From NCBI GenBank assembly GCA_002298335.1, contig DBNK01000024.1:1-54325 (forward strand): a DNA stretch of 54,325 nucleotides, written 5' to 3'. The notes beneath the pieces were generated by a model. That model saw nothing but the letters and a program-made list of their open reading frames with translations. It searched no databases and had not been told where the DNA came from. Each line of letters starts with the position of its first letter. Position 1 is the first letter of the stretch. The position numbers and the translations under genes were made by a program. Positions 1-8,038 of this stretch are shown here, piece after piece. This stretch comes from Thalassolituus sp. UBA674. Lineage in GTDB: Bacteria; Pseudomonadota; Gammaproteobacteria; Pseudomonadales; Oceanobacteraceae.

Positions 1-38
1 TGACAGGCCGGCATTCTAACCAACTGAACTACCGGTCC
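1..38 (-). tRNA. tRNA-Asp (GTC), partial
   Basis: On the minus strand the 5' part of a tRNA starts at 38 with GGACCGGTAGTTCAG and runs off the window edge inside the anticodon loop (CCTGTCA, anticodon GTC). The D arm matches bacterial tRNA-Asp. The anticodon stem's 3' half, T arm and acceptor 3' strand lie outside the window. It is downstream of hupB on the same strand. Confidence 0.85.
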
Positions 39-67
39 GAATCTGCATGATCACTGCAAGGTAGTGA

Positions 68-340
68 TCAGTTAACCGCATCCTTCAGAGCTTTACCGGC
101 TTTGAAGCCTGGTACTTTGGCAGCTTTGATTTCAATCGCAGCGCCGGTCTGTGGGTTACGGCCAGTACGCGCAGCACGCTCTTTTACCAGAAAGGTACCA
201 AAACCCACCAGTGCAACCTGGTCACCTTCTTTCAGAGCAGTACCAATGCTTTCGATCATGGCATCGAGTGCACGACCGGCAGCCGCTTTAGATAAATCAG
301 CAGACGCTGCGATAGCATCAATCAGTTCAGATTTGTTCAC
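68..340 (-). CDS. hupB: DNA-binding protein HU-beta
   Basis: Small histone-like protein that binds and bends DNA as a dimer and organises the nucleoid. The 90-residue product is nearly collinear with E. coli HupB: N-terminal helices (VNKSELIDAIAA), the GFGTF turn, the RTGRNPQTG DNA-binding arm, and the usual ending KALKDAVN. I chose the GTG at 340 because translation from there gives the family length, and an AAGGGG ribosome site lies about 6 nt upstream. Starts further upstream would add a tail the family lacks. It lies downstream of lon on the same strand, the classic lon-hupB order, with about 130 bp between them, so it may also have its own promoter. Confidence 0.96.
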   Translation of the reverse strand: MNKSELIDAIAASADLSKAAAGRALDAMIESIGTALKEGDQVALVGFGTFLVKERAARTGRNPQTGAAIEIKAAKVPGFKAGKALKDAVN

Positions 341-471
341 TTGTTTCCCCTTAATCTTTACATCCGTAAAAAGCGTGTATTGAATGGCCTTAACTGGACG
401 AACGACACAGCAGACGCGCAATTCAAAGTGCGATGATTTATACCAACTACCCCAGATACCGTCAAGCGGAC

Positions 472-2862
472 TCAGTGGGTACTGGGACGTTCCGCGTCAT
501 CTTTTGCGCGCTTCTGGTCATCTTTGTTTATTATTTCACCAACTGCTTCTTCAGGCTTGCTCTCAAGGGCAATATCAAGCACTTCATCGATCCACTGGAC
601 CGGGATAACCGTCAGATCCGCCTTAATATTTTCTGGGATATCACGCAGGTCTTTTTCATTCTCTTTCGGAATAATGACAGTCGTGATACCACCGCGATGA
701 GCCGCCAGCAGTTTCTCTTTCAAGCCACCGATTGCCAGCACTTTGCCGCGCAGGGTGATCTCACCTGTCATGGCCACATCGGCACGAACCGGGATGGACG
801 TCATCACAGACACCAGTGCCGTCACCATACCAATACCGGCACTCGGACCGTCCTTCGGTGTTGCACCTTCAGGCACGTGAATGTGCAGATCATGCTTCTC
901 GAAATAGTCTTCCGGAATTCCCAGACCGGAAGAACGCGAACGCACTACGGTCAGCGCCGCCTGGATGGATTCCTGCATCACCTCACCCAGCTTACCGGTT
1001 TTGATGATACGGCCCTTGCCCGGCGTTGAGGCACCTTCCAGCGTCAGCAGCTCACCGCCCACAGAGGTCCACGCCAGGCCGGTGACCTGGCCGATCTGGT
1101 TGTCGCTCTCAGCCAGCCCGTAGCTGAACTTACGTACCCCCAGATAGTCCTGCAGCAATTCTTCGGTGATCTCACGGCCAGCCGTCGTTTTATCCAGCAT
1201 GTTGGCTTTGACCACACGACGGCACAGTTTGGCGACTTCACGCTCAAGACCACGCACACCGGCTTCGCGGGTGTAGTAACGGATGATGTCGCACAGACGG
1301 TCATCCGATACCTGAATCTCGTCTTTCTTCAGGCCGTTGTTTTTGATCTGCTTCGGCAGCAGGTAACGGCGGGCGATGTTCACTTTCTCGTCTTCGGTGT
1401 AACCCGGAATACGGATCACTTCCATACGGTCAAGCAGTGGCCCCGGGATGTCCATACTGTTGCTGGTACAGACGAACATGACATCAGACAGATCGTAGTC
1501 CACTTCCAGATAGTGATCCTGGAAGGTGCTGTTCTGTTCCGGATCGAGGACTTCCAGCAAAGCCGAAGCCGGATCACCGCGATGATCCATCCCCATCTTG
1601 TCGATTTCATCCAGCAGGAACAGCGGGTTACGCACCTGCACCTTGGACATCTTCTGCACCAGTTTGCCTGGCATAGAACCGATGTAGGTACGGCGGTGAC
1701 CACGGATTTCCGCTTCATCACGTACGCCACCCAGTGCCATGCGTACAAACTTACGGTTGGTCGCACGGGCAATGGATTGGCCCAGAGAGGTTTTACCTAC
1801 ACCCGGAGGCCCGACCAGACAGAGCACGGCACCCTTCACTTTCTTCACGCGGTTCTGCACCGCCAGATACTCAAGGATACGCTCTTTCACATCCTCAAGG
1901 CCGTAGTGATCGGCATCGAGCACTTCCTGAGCATGGGTCAGATCAGTGTTGATACGGCTGCGTTTTTTCCACGGCAGGTTCACCAGCCAGTCGAGATAAC
2001 CACGCACAACCGAAGCCTCTGCAGACATCGGCGACATCATGCGCAGTTTCTTCATTTCCGCATCGGCCTTCTCACGGGCTTCTTTGGTCATGCCGGACTT
2101 TTCAATGCGCTCGGCCAACTCTTCAAATTCGTTGCTGCCATCTTCCAGGTCGCCAAGCTCTTTCTGAATGGCCTTCATCTGCTCATTCAGATAGTACTCA
2201 CGCTGGCTTTTCTCCATCTGTTTCTTCACGCGACCACGGATACGCTTCTCAACCTTGAGCAGGTCAATTTCAGATTCCATGGTTTCCATCAGGTACTCAA
2301 CGCGCTCACGCACGTCCGGCATTTCCAGAACGTTCTGCTTCTCTTCGATCTTCAGAGACAGATGGGAAGCAATGGTGTCAGCCATGCGGCTGACTTCTTC
2401 GATGGAGGAAATGGTCGACAGAACTTCGGACGGCACTTTCTTCGACAGCTGCACATACTGTTCAAAGTGACCCGTCAGGGTACGCAGGAGGACTTCGTTC
2501 TCACGCTCGGTGAGTTCGCTTTCCGGCAGCAGGCTGACGACACCACGCAGACAGTCGTCTTCGTCTTCAACCAGGTTGCTCAGATTGGCGCGGCTCTCAC
2601 CTTCAACCAGAACCTTGACCGTGCCATCGGGCAATTTCAGCAGCTGCAGGATGGTGGCAATGGTGCCGGTCTGGTGCAGGTCATCCAGGGTTGGGTTGTC
2701 GTCTGCCGCATCACGCTGGGCAGCCAGCATGATGTGCTTGTCTTCTTCCATTGCCACTTCCAGCGACTGTATGGACTTTTCCCGGCCGACAAACAACGGA
2801 ATAACCATGGACGGGAAGACGACCACATCGCGCAGTGGTAACAGAGGGAGGGTACGGGACAT
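472..2862 (-). CDS. lon: Lon ATP-dependent protease
   Basis: Cytoplasmic hexameric protease that unfolds and degrades damaged and regulatory proteins. The 796-residue protein has the full Lon layout: N-terminal substrate-binding domain (about 5-200), coiled coil (about 200-300), and an AAA+ module with Walker A GPPGVGKT (351-358) and Walker B LFLLDEID (414-421). The C-terminal serine protease domain has the Ser-Lys dyad at S674 (DGPSAG) and K717 (GGLKEK). Length is slightly above E. coli Lon (784), through an acidic and basic C-terminal tail. It lies between clpX and hupB, all on the minus strand. A clpX terminator and a heat-shock type promoter upstream indicate its own stress-regulated transcription. 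Confidence 0.98.
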   Translation of the reverse strand: MSRTLPLLPLRDVVVFPSMVIPLFVGREKSIQSLEVAMEEDKHIMLAAQRDAADDNPTLDDLHQTGTIATILQLLKLPDGTVKVLVEGESRANLSNLVEDEDDCLRGVVSLLPESELTERENEVLLRTLTGHFEQYVQLSKKVPSEVLSTISSIEEVSRMADTIASHLSLKIEEKQNVLEMPDVRERVEYLMETMESEIDLLKVEKRIRGRVKKQMEKSQREYYLNEQMKAIQKELGDLEDGSNEFEELAERIEKSGMTKEAREKADAEMKKLRMMSPMSAEASVVRGYLDWLVNLPWKKRSRINTDLTHAQEVLDADHYGLEDVKERILEYLAVQNRVKKVKGAVLCLVGPPGVGKTSLGQSIARATNRKFVRMALGGVRDEAEIRGHRRTYIGSMPGKLVQKMSKVQVRNPLFLLDEIDKMGMDHRGDPASALLEVLDPEQNSTFQDHYLEVDYDLSDVMFVCTSNSMDIPGPLLDRMEVIRIPGYTEDEKVNIARRYLLPKQIKNNGLKKDEIQVSDDRLCDIIRYYTREAGVRGLEREVAKLCRRVVKANMLDKTTAGREITEELLQDYLGVRKFSYGLAESDNQIGQVTGLAWTSVGGELLTLEGASTPGKGRIIKTGKLGEVMQESIQAALTVVRSRSSGLGIPEDYFEKHDLHIHVPEGATPKDGPSAGIGMVTALVSVMTSIPVRADVAMTGEITLRGKVLAIGGLKEKLLAAHRGGITTVIIPKENEKDLRDIPENIKADLTVIPVQWIDEVLDIALESKPEEAVGEIINKDDQKRAKDDAERPSTH

Positions 2863-2901
2863 AGATGAATACCTGCTCTTTATTACAGAAGTATGATTTT
2901 G

Positions 2902-2931
2902 ATAGTGGGGTCGCTCAGGAAGGATTGCAAG
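2902..2931 (-). promoter_or_regulatory. Sigma-32 (heat shock) type promoter of lon
   Basis: On the minus strand, CTTGCAA (2925-2931) is followed after 14 nt by CCCCACTAT (2902-2910), about 40 nt before the lon start. This is close to the sigma-32 consensus CTTGAAA-N(11-16)-CCCCATnT. lon is a known heat-shock gene, which supports the call. The transcription start has not been measured. Confidence 0.72.
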
Positions 2932-2941
2932 TGAAGAAATG

Positions 2942-2967
2942 ACAAAGGGGCTGAAACGCCCCTTTGT
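2942..2967 (-). terminator. Terminator after clpX
   Basis: A perfect 10-bp stem (ACAAAGGGGC with GCCCCTTTGT) around a 6-nt loop lies between the clpX stop and the lon promoter. The T-run beyond the stem on the minus strand is weak, so termination may be partial and some clpX transcripts may read into lon. Confidence 0.7.
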
Positions 2968-3014
2968 ACAACTGTCTCACTGGTGTAAGACTGACTCACG
3001 GGTCACACCCGGCT

Positions 3015-4304
3015 TCAGTCGTCGTCCGGTGACACCTTGCCAACCTCGTTATTGCTGGCGTAGATCAGGATTGGCTCAGCCTCACCACGGATCACATTGT
3101 CCTCGATCACGACCTTAGAGACATGCTCTTCGGAGGGAACGCGATACATGGTATCCAGCAGCGCGGCTTCCATGATGGAGCGCAGACCACGGGCACCGGT
3201 TTTACGTTCCATCGCCAGAGTAGCAATGGCATCCAGTGCACTGTCACGGAACTCAAGCTCAACGCCTTCCATATCGAACAGTTTCTGGTACTGACGCACC
3301 AGAGAGTTTCTGGGTTCGTTGAGAATGCGCACCAGCGCTTCTTTATCCAGCTCGTCGAGTGTTGCTACCACCGGCAGACGCCCGATGAATTCCGGGATCA
3401 GACCGTACTTCACCAGATCGCTCGGTTCGATTTCACGCAACACATCTCCGACCGCTTTCTGATCGGCTTTGCCCTTCACGGTAGCAGAGAAACCAATGGA
3501 GCTTTTCTCTGAACGGTCACGGATGATGTTATCCAGACCGGCAAACGCGCCACCACAGATGAACAGGATGTTCGAAGTATCCACCTGCAGGAATTCCTGC
3601 TGCGGATGCTTACGGCCACCCTGCGGCGGTACAGAAGCAACGGTACCCTCGATCAGTTTCAGCAGTGCCTGCTGCACACCTTCACCGGATACGTCACGGG
3701 TGATGGACGGGTTGTCGGATTTACGCGAGATTTTGTCGATTTCATCGATGTAGACGATACCGCGCTGGGCTTTCTCTACATCGTAATCACACTTCTGCAG
3801 CAACTTCTGGATGATGTTTTCAACATCCTCACCCACATAACCGGCTTCGGTCAGTGTAGTGGCATCAGCGATGGTGAACGGAACATTGAGCAGACGCGCC
3901 AGCGTTTCGGCCAGCAGGGTCTTACCGCTGCCGGTAGGGCCGATCAGCAGGATGTTGCTCTTGGACAGTTCAACGCCTGATTTGGTGCCATCATGCTGCA
4001 GACGCTTGTAATGGTTGTAGACCGCGACCGCCAGGACGACTTTTGCCTTGTCCTGACCGATCACGTACTCATCCAGGGTACCCTTGATTTCCTGAGGGGT
4101 AGGAAGATCGTCGGAAGCCCCTTTCTTGTCGGCCTCCTGAACTTCCTCGCGGATGATGTCGTTACAGAGATCGACGCACTCGTCGCAGATAAAAACGGAA
4201 GGGCCCGCAATCAACTTGCGTACTTCGTGCTGGCTTTTACCGCAGAATGAGCAGTAGAGCAGCTTGCCGCCGTCTTCACCCTTGCCTTTTGTGTCGTCTG
4301 TCAT
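3015..4304 (-). CDS. clpX: ATP-dependent Clp protease ATP-binding subunit ClpX
   Basis: AAA+ unfoldase that recognises tagged substrates and feeds them to ClpP. The 429-residue protein starts with the four-cysteine zinc-binding domain (C18, C21, C40, C43), which dimerises and binds adaptors. It continues with Walker A GPTGSGKT (123-130), a Walker B ending in DEIDK, the IGF-type ClpP-docking loop (SSIGFSA), and a C-terminal small AAA domain. A recognisable ribosome site (AGGT) precedes the ATG. It follows clpP with about 95 bp between them and precedes lon, as in most gammaproteobacteria. Length matches the family (about 424-430). Confidence 0.98.
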   Translation of the reverse strand: MTDDTKGKGEDGGKLLYCSFCGKSQHEVRKLIAGPSVFICDECVDLCNDIIREEVQEADKKGASDDLPTPQEIKGTLDEYVIGQDKAKVVLAVAVYNHYKRLQHDGTKSGVELSKSNILLIGPTGSGKTLLAETLARLLNVPFTIADATTLTEAGYVGEDVENIIQKLLQKCDYDVEKAQRGIVYIDEIDKISRKSDNPSITRDVSGEGVQQALLKLIEGTVASVPPQGGRKHPQQEFLQVDTSNILFICGGAFAGLDNIIRDRSEKSSIGFSATVKGKADQKAVGDVLREIEPSDLVKYGLIPEFIGRLPVVATLDELDKEALVRILNEPRNSLVRQYQKLFDMEGVELEFRDSALDAIATLAMERKTGARGLRSIMEAALLDTMYRVPSEEHVSKVVIEDNVIRGEAEPILIYASNNEVGKVSPDDD

Positions 4305-4398
4305 TCACTGACCTCGTTATTGATTTTCTTTCCATCAAAGATGGTACTTTTCATTGTGCTTTTCAACCCGCGGGCCGAATTTCCTGTCAGATTGACGG

Positions 4399-5022
4399 TT
4401 AAGCCCGTTTTGTCAGGACTTCATCCACCAGGCCGTATGCTTTGGCCGTTTCTGCGTTCATGAAGTTGTCGCGCTCGGTGTCTGCGGCGATCTTTTCCAG
4501 AGACTGACCAGTGTGTTCGGCAAGGATACGGTTCAGACGTTCCTTGGTGTCCTGAATGTTCTGCGCATGGATCAGAATGTCGGTCGCCTGGCCCTGTGCA
4601 CCACCACTTGGCTGGTGAATCATGACGCGGGAATTCGGCACGCTGTAACGCTTGCCCGGAGCACCTGCTGCCAGCAGGAAGGCACCCATGGAACAGGCCT
4701 GGCCAATCACCATAGTGCTGACGTCCGGCTTGATGAACTGCATGGTGTCATAAATGGACATACCGGCCGTTACTGAACCACCCGGTGAGTTGATATACAG
4801 GTGAATATCCTTGTCCGGGTTCTCAGACTCCAGGAACAGCAGCTGAGCAACCACCAGATTGGCCATGTGGTCTTCTACCTGTCCGACCAGAAAGATAACG
4901 CGCTCTTTCAGCAGACGGGAGTAAATATCGTATGAGCGTTCCCCACGGGCAGACTGCTCTACCACCATAGGAACCAGTGCATTTTTGATTGTTTCGTTGT
5001 GTTGTGTTGTGAGGTCGAGCAT
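4399..5022 (-). CDS. clpP: ATP-dependent Clp protease proteolytic subunit ClpP
   Basis: Serine protease that forms the double-heptamer chamber used by ClpX and ClpA. I start it at the ATG at 5022 (MLDLTTQHNE). This gives 207 residues and puts the catalytic triad at S111, H136 and D185, the same numbering as the E. coli precursor. The longer reading from TTG at 5052 would begin next to the tig terminator and is unlikely. The N-terminal stretch up to about residue 15 is probably a removed propeptide. It sits between tig and clpX on the same strand. Confidence 0.96.
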   Translation of the reverse strand: MLDLTTQHNETIKNALVPMVVEQSARGERSYDIYSRLLKERVIFLVGQVEDHMANLVVAQLLFLESENPDKDIHLYINSPGGSVTAGMSIYDTMQFIKPDVSTMVIGQACSMGAFLLAAGAPGKRYSVPNSRVMIHQPSGGAQGQATDILIHAQNIQDTKERLNRILAEHTGQSLEKIAADTERDNFMNAETAKAYGLVDEVLTKRA

Positions 5023-5054
5023 CCGGTTCTGCACTCCTGATCTTCTTCGCAAAT

Positions 5055-5090
5055 AAAAACAGCCGTCTCCTGAGGATAACGGCTGTTTTT
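5055..5090 (-). terminator. Terminator after tig
   Basis: A 12-bp stem (AAAAACAGCCGT with ACGGCTGTTTTT) encloses a 12-nt loop, and on the minus strand the 3' arm ends in a T-run. It lies between tig and clpP. clpP therefore probably has its own start or depends on read-through. Confidence 0.85.
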
Positions 5091-5136
5091 GAGTTTAGCT
5101 ACGAAATAACGAAATGTCAGGTATGGACGGTCCGTC

Positions 5137-6453
5137 TCAGCGCTGCTGATTCTGGTTTGCCAAACGGATCACTTCTTCGTAAGTCGCTGCTTTTTCAGTG
5201 ATTGCGGCTTCGGCCAGGATGGCATCAACCAGCTGCTCTTCCAGAGCCAGTGCTTCAATCTGCTGCTTCTGCTGCGGGTTGTTGCGGTAGTAGTCACGAA
5301 CCTGATCAGGATCTTCATAAGAAGAAGCAACTTCTTCAATCAGATCAGTCACTTTGTCTTCGTCGACTTTCATTTCTGCGCTTTCGATGGCTGCATTCAT
5401 CAGCAGACCAACGGTGACACGCTTTTCAGCCTGATCTTTGAACAGTTCAGCCGGCAGCATGCTGGCATCGATCGGCTGACCACCACCAAACTGCTGAACA
5501 GCCTGCTGGCGCAGACGGTCGATTTCCTGATCGATCAGGGCAGAAGGCACTTCGATGTCGTTGTTCTCAACCAGGCCATTGATTACCGCCTGCTTGTTCA
5601 GGGTACGCAGGGCACGTTTCAGTTCGCGCTCCATGTTCTTACGGATTTCAGCTTTGAATTCCGCCAGATCAGCCGTTTCGATATCGAACTTTTTGAAGAA
5701 CTCTTCGTTCAGTTCAGGCAGAGTGGCTTTCTTAACGGAGTTAACCTTGATCTTGAACTGGGATGGCTTACCTTTCAGTTCTTCTTTGTGGTAATCCTCC
5801 GGGAAGGTGATATCCAGGGTGGTTTCATCACCGGCCTTCAGACCCACAACGCCTTCCTCAAAGCCCGGAATCATAGACCCGGAACCCAGGTTCAGGGTGT
5901 AACCCGTTGCTTTACCGCCTTCGAATGCTTCACCGTCGATGAAGCCTTCAAAATCAATCACAGCCTGATCGCCTTCCGCAGCGGCTTCTTCAGACTCATT
6001 CCACTCAGCCTGCTGCTTCTGCAGATTGCTCAGCATGGTGTCCATTTCTTCGTCGGTTACTTCAGCGGTCAGTTTCTCAACTTTCACATCGCCGAAGCCG
6101 CCCAGAGTGACTTCCGGATACACTTCAAACGTCGCTTTGAACTCCAGATCCTTACCTTCTTCGTCCACAGTCGGCTCGAAGGAAGGCATGCCTGCCAGCT
6201 TAACGTTCTCCTGCTGCACTGCCTGGAAGAAAGACTGCTGCATCTGCTGGTAGATGGCTTCGTAACGGGCCTGCTTACCAAACATCTTCTTAGCAACGTG
6301 AGGAGGAATCTTACCCGGGCGGAAACCGTCGATCTTACGTCCTTTGGACAGCTTCTTAATCTCAACGGTGACTTTCTGTTCTACTTCTGCCGCCGGTACG
6401 CCGATGGTCATGCAACGCTGCAGACCAGAGGTTGTCTCAATAGACACTTGCAT
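5137..6453 (-). CDS. tig: Trigger factor chaperone and peptidyl-prolyl isomerase
   Basis: Ribosome-bound chaperone that shields nascent chains at the exit tunnel. The 438-residue protein has the N-terminal ribosome-docking domain with the signature GFRPGKIP (43-50), then a central FKBP-type isomerase domain (about 150-245). The C-terminal part is a long charged helical substrate-binding domain ending in a Gln/Asn-rich tail. Family length is about 430-440. It is the first gene of the minus-strand tig-clpP-clpX-lon-hupB block and is followed by a strong terminator. Confidence 0.97.
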   Translation of the reverse strand: MQVSIETTSGLQRCMTIGVPAAEVEQKVTVEIKKLSKGRKIDGFRPGKIPPHVAKKMFGKQARYEAIYQQMQQSFFQAVQQENVKLAGMPSFEPTVDEEGKDLEFKATFEVYPEVTLGGFGDVKVEKLTAEVTDEEMDTMLSNLQKQQAEWNESEEAAAEGDQAVIDFEGFIDGEAFEGGKATGYTLNLGSGSMIPGFEEGVVGLKAGDETTLDITFPEDYHKEELKGKPSQFKIKVNSVKKATLPELNEEFFKKFDIETADLAEFKAEIRKNMERELKRALRTLNKQAVINGLVENNDIEVPSALIDQEIDRLRQQAVQQFGGGQPIDASMLPAELFKDQAEKRVTVGLLMNAAIESAEMKVDEDKVTDLIEEVASSYEDPDQVRDYYRNNPQQKQQIEALALEEQLVDAILAEAAITEKAATYEEVIRLANQNQQR

Positions 6454-6528
6454 AGATGCCTCTCATTCAATTGATCTTTAAGGCAGCCAACACTCGTTGC
6501 CAGCTGCACGGAATTCTGAAGGTCGCGG

Positions 6529-6556
6529 ATTATATATCAAGGATGAAGGTGATTAA
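6529..6556 (-). promoter_or_regulatory. Putative sigma-70 promoter of tig
   Basis: A perfect -10 box TATAAT (6529-6534) on the minus strand is preceded after 16 nt by TTAATC (6551-6556), a weak -35. It lies about 75 bp before the tig start. The -10 is convincing and the -35 is not. Confidence 0.5.
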
Positions 6557-6594
6557 ACCTTACCGGAGAGAATGCTGAATCAGGGGGGGAGAAG

Positions 6595-6671
6595 TGGGGT
6601 GGCCGACGGGGATCGAACCCGCGACAACAGGAATCACAATCCTGGACTCTACCAACTGAGCTACGGCCACC
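6595..6671 (-). tRNA. tRNA-His (GTG)
   Basis: A 77-nt cloverleaf on the minus strand, with anticodon GTG in the loop TTGTGAT. It has the extra G at -1 typical of tRNA-His (5' GGTGGCC pairing with GGCCACC) and an encoded CCA end. It is the last of three clustered tRNAs, probably co-transcribed with Arg and Pro. Confidence 0.97.
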
Positions 6672-6734
6672 ACATAGAGGCGGATATCACGGCGGACATC
6701 CTTTATTACTTACCGGCTGCACCAATATAACAAA

Positions 6735-6811
6735 TGGCGCGCCCGGCAGGGCTCGAACCTGCAACCCTCGGCTTAGAAGGCCGATGCTCTATCCTGTTGA
6801 GCTACGGGCGC
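6735..6811 (-). tRNA. tRNA-Arg (TCT)
   Basis: A 77-nt tRNA on the minus strand starting GCGCCCGTAGCTCAA, with anticodon TCT in the loop CTTCTAA, T arm GGTTCGAGCC and encoded CCA. It reads the AGA codon. It is the middle member of the Pro-Arg-His cluster. Confidence 0.97.
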
Positions 6812-6834
6812 ATATCTGCATATACAGGCTGAAA

Positions 6835-6911
6835 TGGTCGGGGTAGAGAGATTCGAACTCCCGACATCCTGGTCCCAAACCAGGCGCGCTACCAGACTGC
6901 GCTATACCCCG
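6835..6911 (-). tRNA. tRNA-Pro (TGG)
   Basis: A 77-nt tRNA on the minus strand starting CGGGGTATAGCGCAG, with anticodon TGG in the loop TTTGGGA, and encoded CCA. It is first in the Pro-Arg-His cluster and lies next to the promoter at 6954-6980. Confidence 0.97.
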
Positions 6912-6953
6912 ACTAATCACTCGCAGGAGTAACGCTGCAGAGTGGGTGCGCAT

Positions 6954-6980
6954 ATTATAGTTGCCCCCCTACCTCGTCAA
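6954..6980 (-). promoter_or_regulatory. Putative promoter of the tRNA-Pro-Arg-His cluster
   Basis: On the minus strand, TTGACG (6975-6980) and a perfect TATAAT (6954-6959) are separated by 15 nt, a little short. A GC-rich stretch follows the -10 box, as is common for stable-RNA promoters. It lies about 40 nt upstream of tRNA-Pro. Confidence 0.62.
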
Positions 6981-7118
6981 TAATTTTTTAAAATAATCAG
7001 CAAAAACAAATGCTTCCCTGATTTTCAGGGGTTTTCACCCTTCCCCTGACCTTTGTTTTAGGGGCCTGACATGAGAAAATCGCGCGCTCTGAACAAGCCT
7101 GCAGGATCTGACACACCT

Positions 7119-7973
7119 ATGACCGCCCAACTGATCGACGGTAACGCCACCGCCAAAGCCATGCGTGAATCCATTCAGAAACGTGTAGAAGCACGTGCGG
7201 CGGCTGGTCTGCGCATCCCCGGGCTGGCCGTGATTCTGGTCGGTTCTGACCCTGCCTCCCAGGTGTACGTTTCGCACAAGCGCAAAGACTGTGAGCAGGT
7301 CGGCATCATCAGTAAAGCCTTCGATATGCCCGCCACCACCACACAGCAGGAGCTGCTGGATCTGATTGACCAGTTGAACGGCGACAGCAGCGTCGATGGC
7401 ATTCTGGTGCAACTGCCCCTCCCTGCCGGCCTCAAGGCCGATGAAATCCTTGAGAGGATTGACCCGACCAAAGACGTCGATGGCTTCCACCCCTTCAACG
7501 TCGGCCGTCTGGCTCAGCGCATGCCGTTACTGCGCCCCTGCACTCCGGCGGGTGTGGTCGATCTGCTTCTGGGGACAGGTCAGGATATCCGTGGCATGCA
7601 CGCCGTCATCGTTGGTGCATCCAATATTGTTGGCCGCCCGATGGGACTGGAACTGCTGCTGAAGGGCTGCACTGTGACCACCTGTCACCGCTTCACCAAA
7701 GACCTTGCGAGCTTTGTGCGTCAGGCAGATATTCTGGTGGTGGCCGTGGGTAAACCGGGCATCGTTCAGGGCGACTGGGTGAAAGAAGGTGCTATCGTCA
7801 TTGATGTGGGCATCAACCGGCTGGATGACGGCCGTCTGGTCGGCGATGTGGATTTTGCTGCCGCAGCGGAACACGCTTCCTTTATTACGCCGGTGCCGGG
7901 CGGTGTTGGCCCGATGACCCGCGCCAAACTGCTGGAAAACACCCTGATTGCGTGCGAGCAACTGCACAGCTGA
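7119..7973 (+). CDS. folD: Bifunctional methylenetetrahydrofolate dehydrogenase / cyclohydrolase
   Basis: Interconverts 5,10-methylene-, methenyl- and 10-formyl-tetrahydrofolate in one-carbon metabolism, using NADP. From the ATG at 7119 the 284-residue product begins MTAQLIDG, as in pseudomonad FolD. It shows the substrate motif VYVSHKRKDCEQVG, then DGILVQLPLP, the Rossmann element VVGASNIVGRP written here as VIVGASNIVGRP, and the C-terminal PGGVGPMTR signature. An in-frame ATG at 7071 has a better ribosome site (AGGGG, about 8 nt upstream) and would add 16 residues not normal for the family, so a longer form cannot be excluded. It is transcribed alone, away from the tRNA cluster. Confidence 0.95.
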   Translation: MTAQLIDGNATAKAMRESIQKRVEARAAAGLRIPGLAVILVGSDPASQVYVSHKRKDCEQVGIISKAFDMPATTTQQELLDLIDQLNGDSSVDGILVQLPLPAGLKADEILERIDPTKDVDGFHPFNVGRLAQRMPLLRPCTPAGVVDLLLGTGQDIRGMHAVIVGASNIVGRPMGLELLLKGCTVTTCHRFTKDLASFVRQADILVVAVGKPGIVQGDWVKEGAIVIDVGINRLDDGRLVGDVDFAAAAEHASFITPVPGGVGPMTRAKLLENTLIACEQLHS

Positions 7974-8038
7974 GCCGCCTGTACCAGAGCCGGACACCCC
8001 GTCATCCAGAGTGGGGTCGGCTTTGGCACACCACAAAC

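Noticed and set aside
1513..2841. Long open frame (about 440 codons) antisense to lon
   Set aside because: It lies wholly inside lon, on the opposite strand, without a ribosome site or recognisable domain. Its protein is His/Gln/Phe-rich, as expected for the reverse complement of a GC-rich gene.
4399..5052. ClpP start at TTG 5052
   Set aside because: That start is inside the region next to the tig terminator. The ATG at 5022 restores E. coli numbering for the catalytic residues.
5788..6474. Open frame of about 228 codons antisense to tig
   Set aside because: It overlaps the trigger factor gene on the opposite strand and shows no protein-like features.
7012..7070. Riboswitch before folD
   Set aside because: The short gap has no recognisable aptamer fold, only a CCCTGATTTTCAGGGG hairpin, which does not fit a known folate or other riboswitch class and may simply end upstream transcription.
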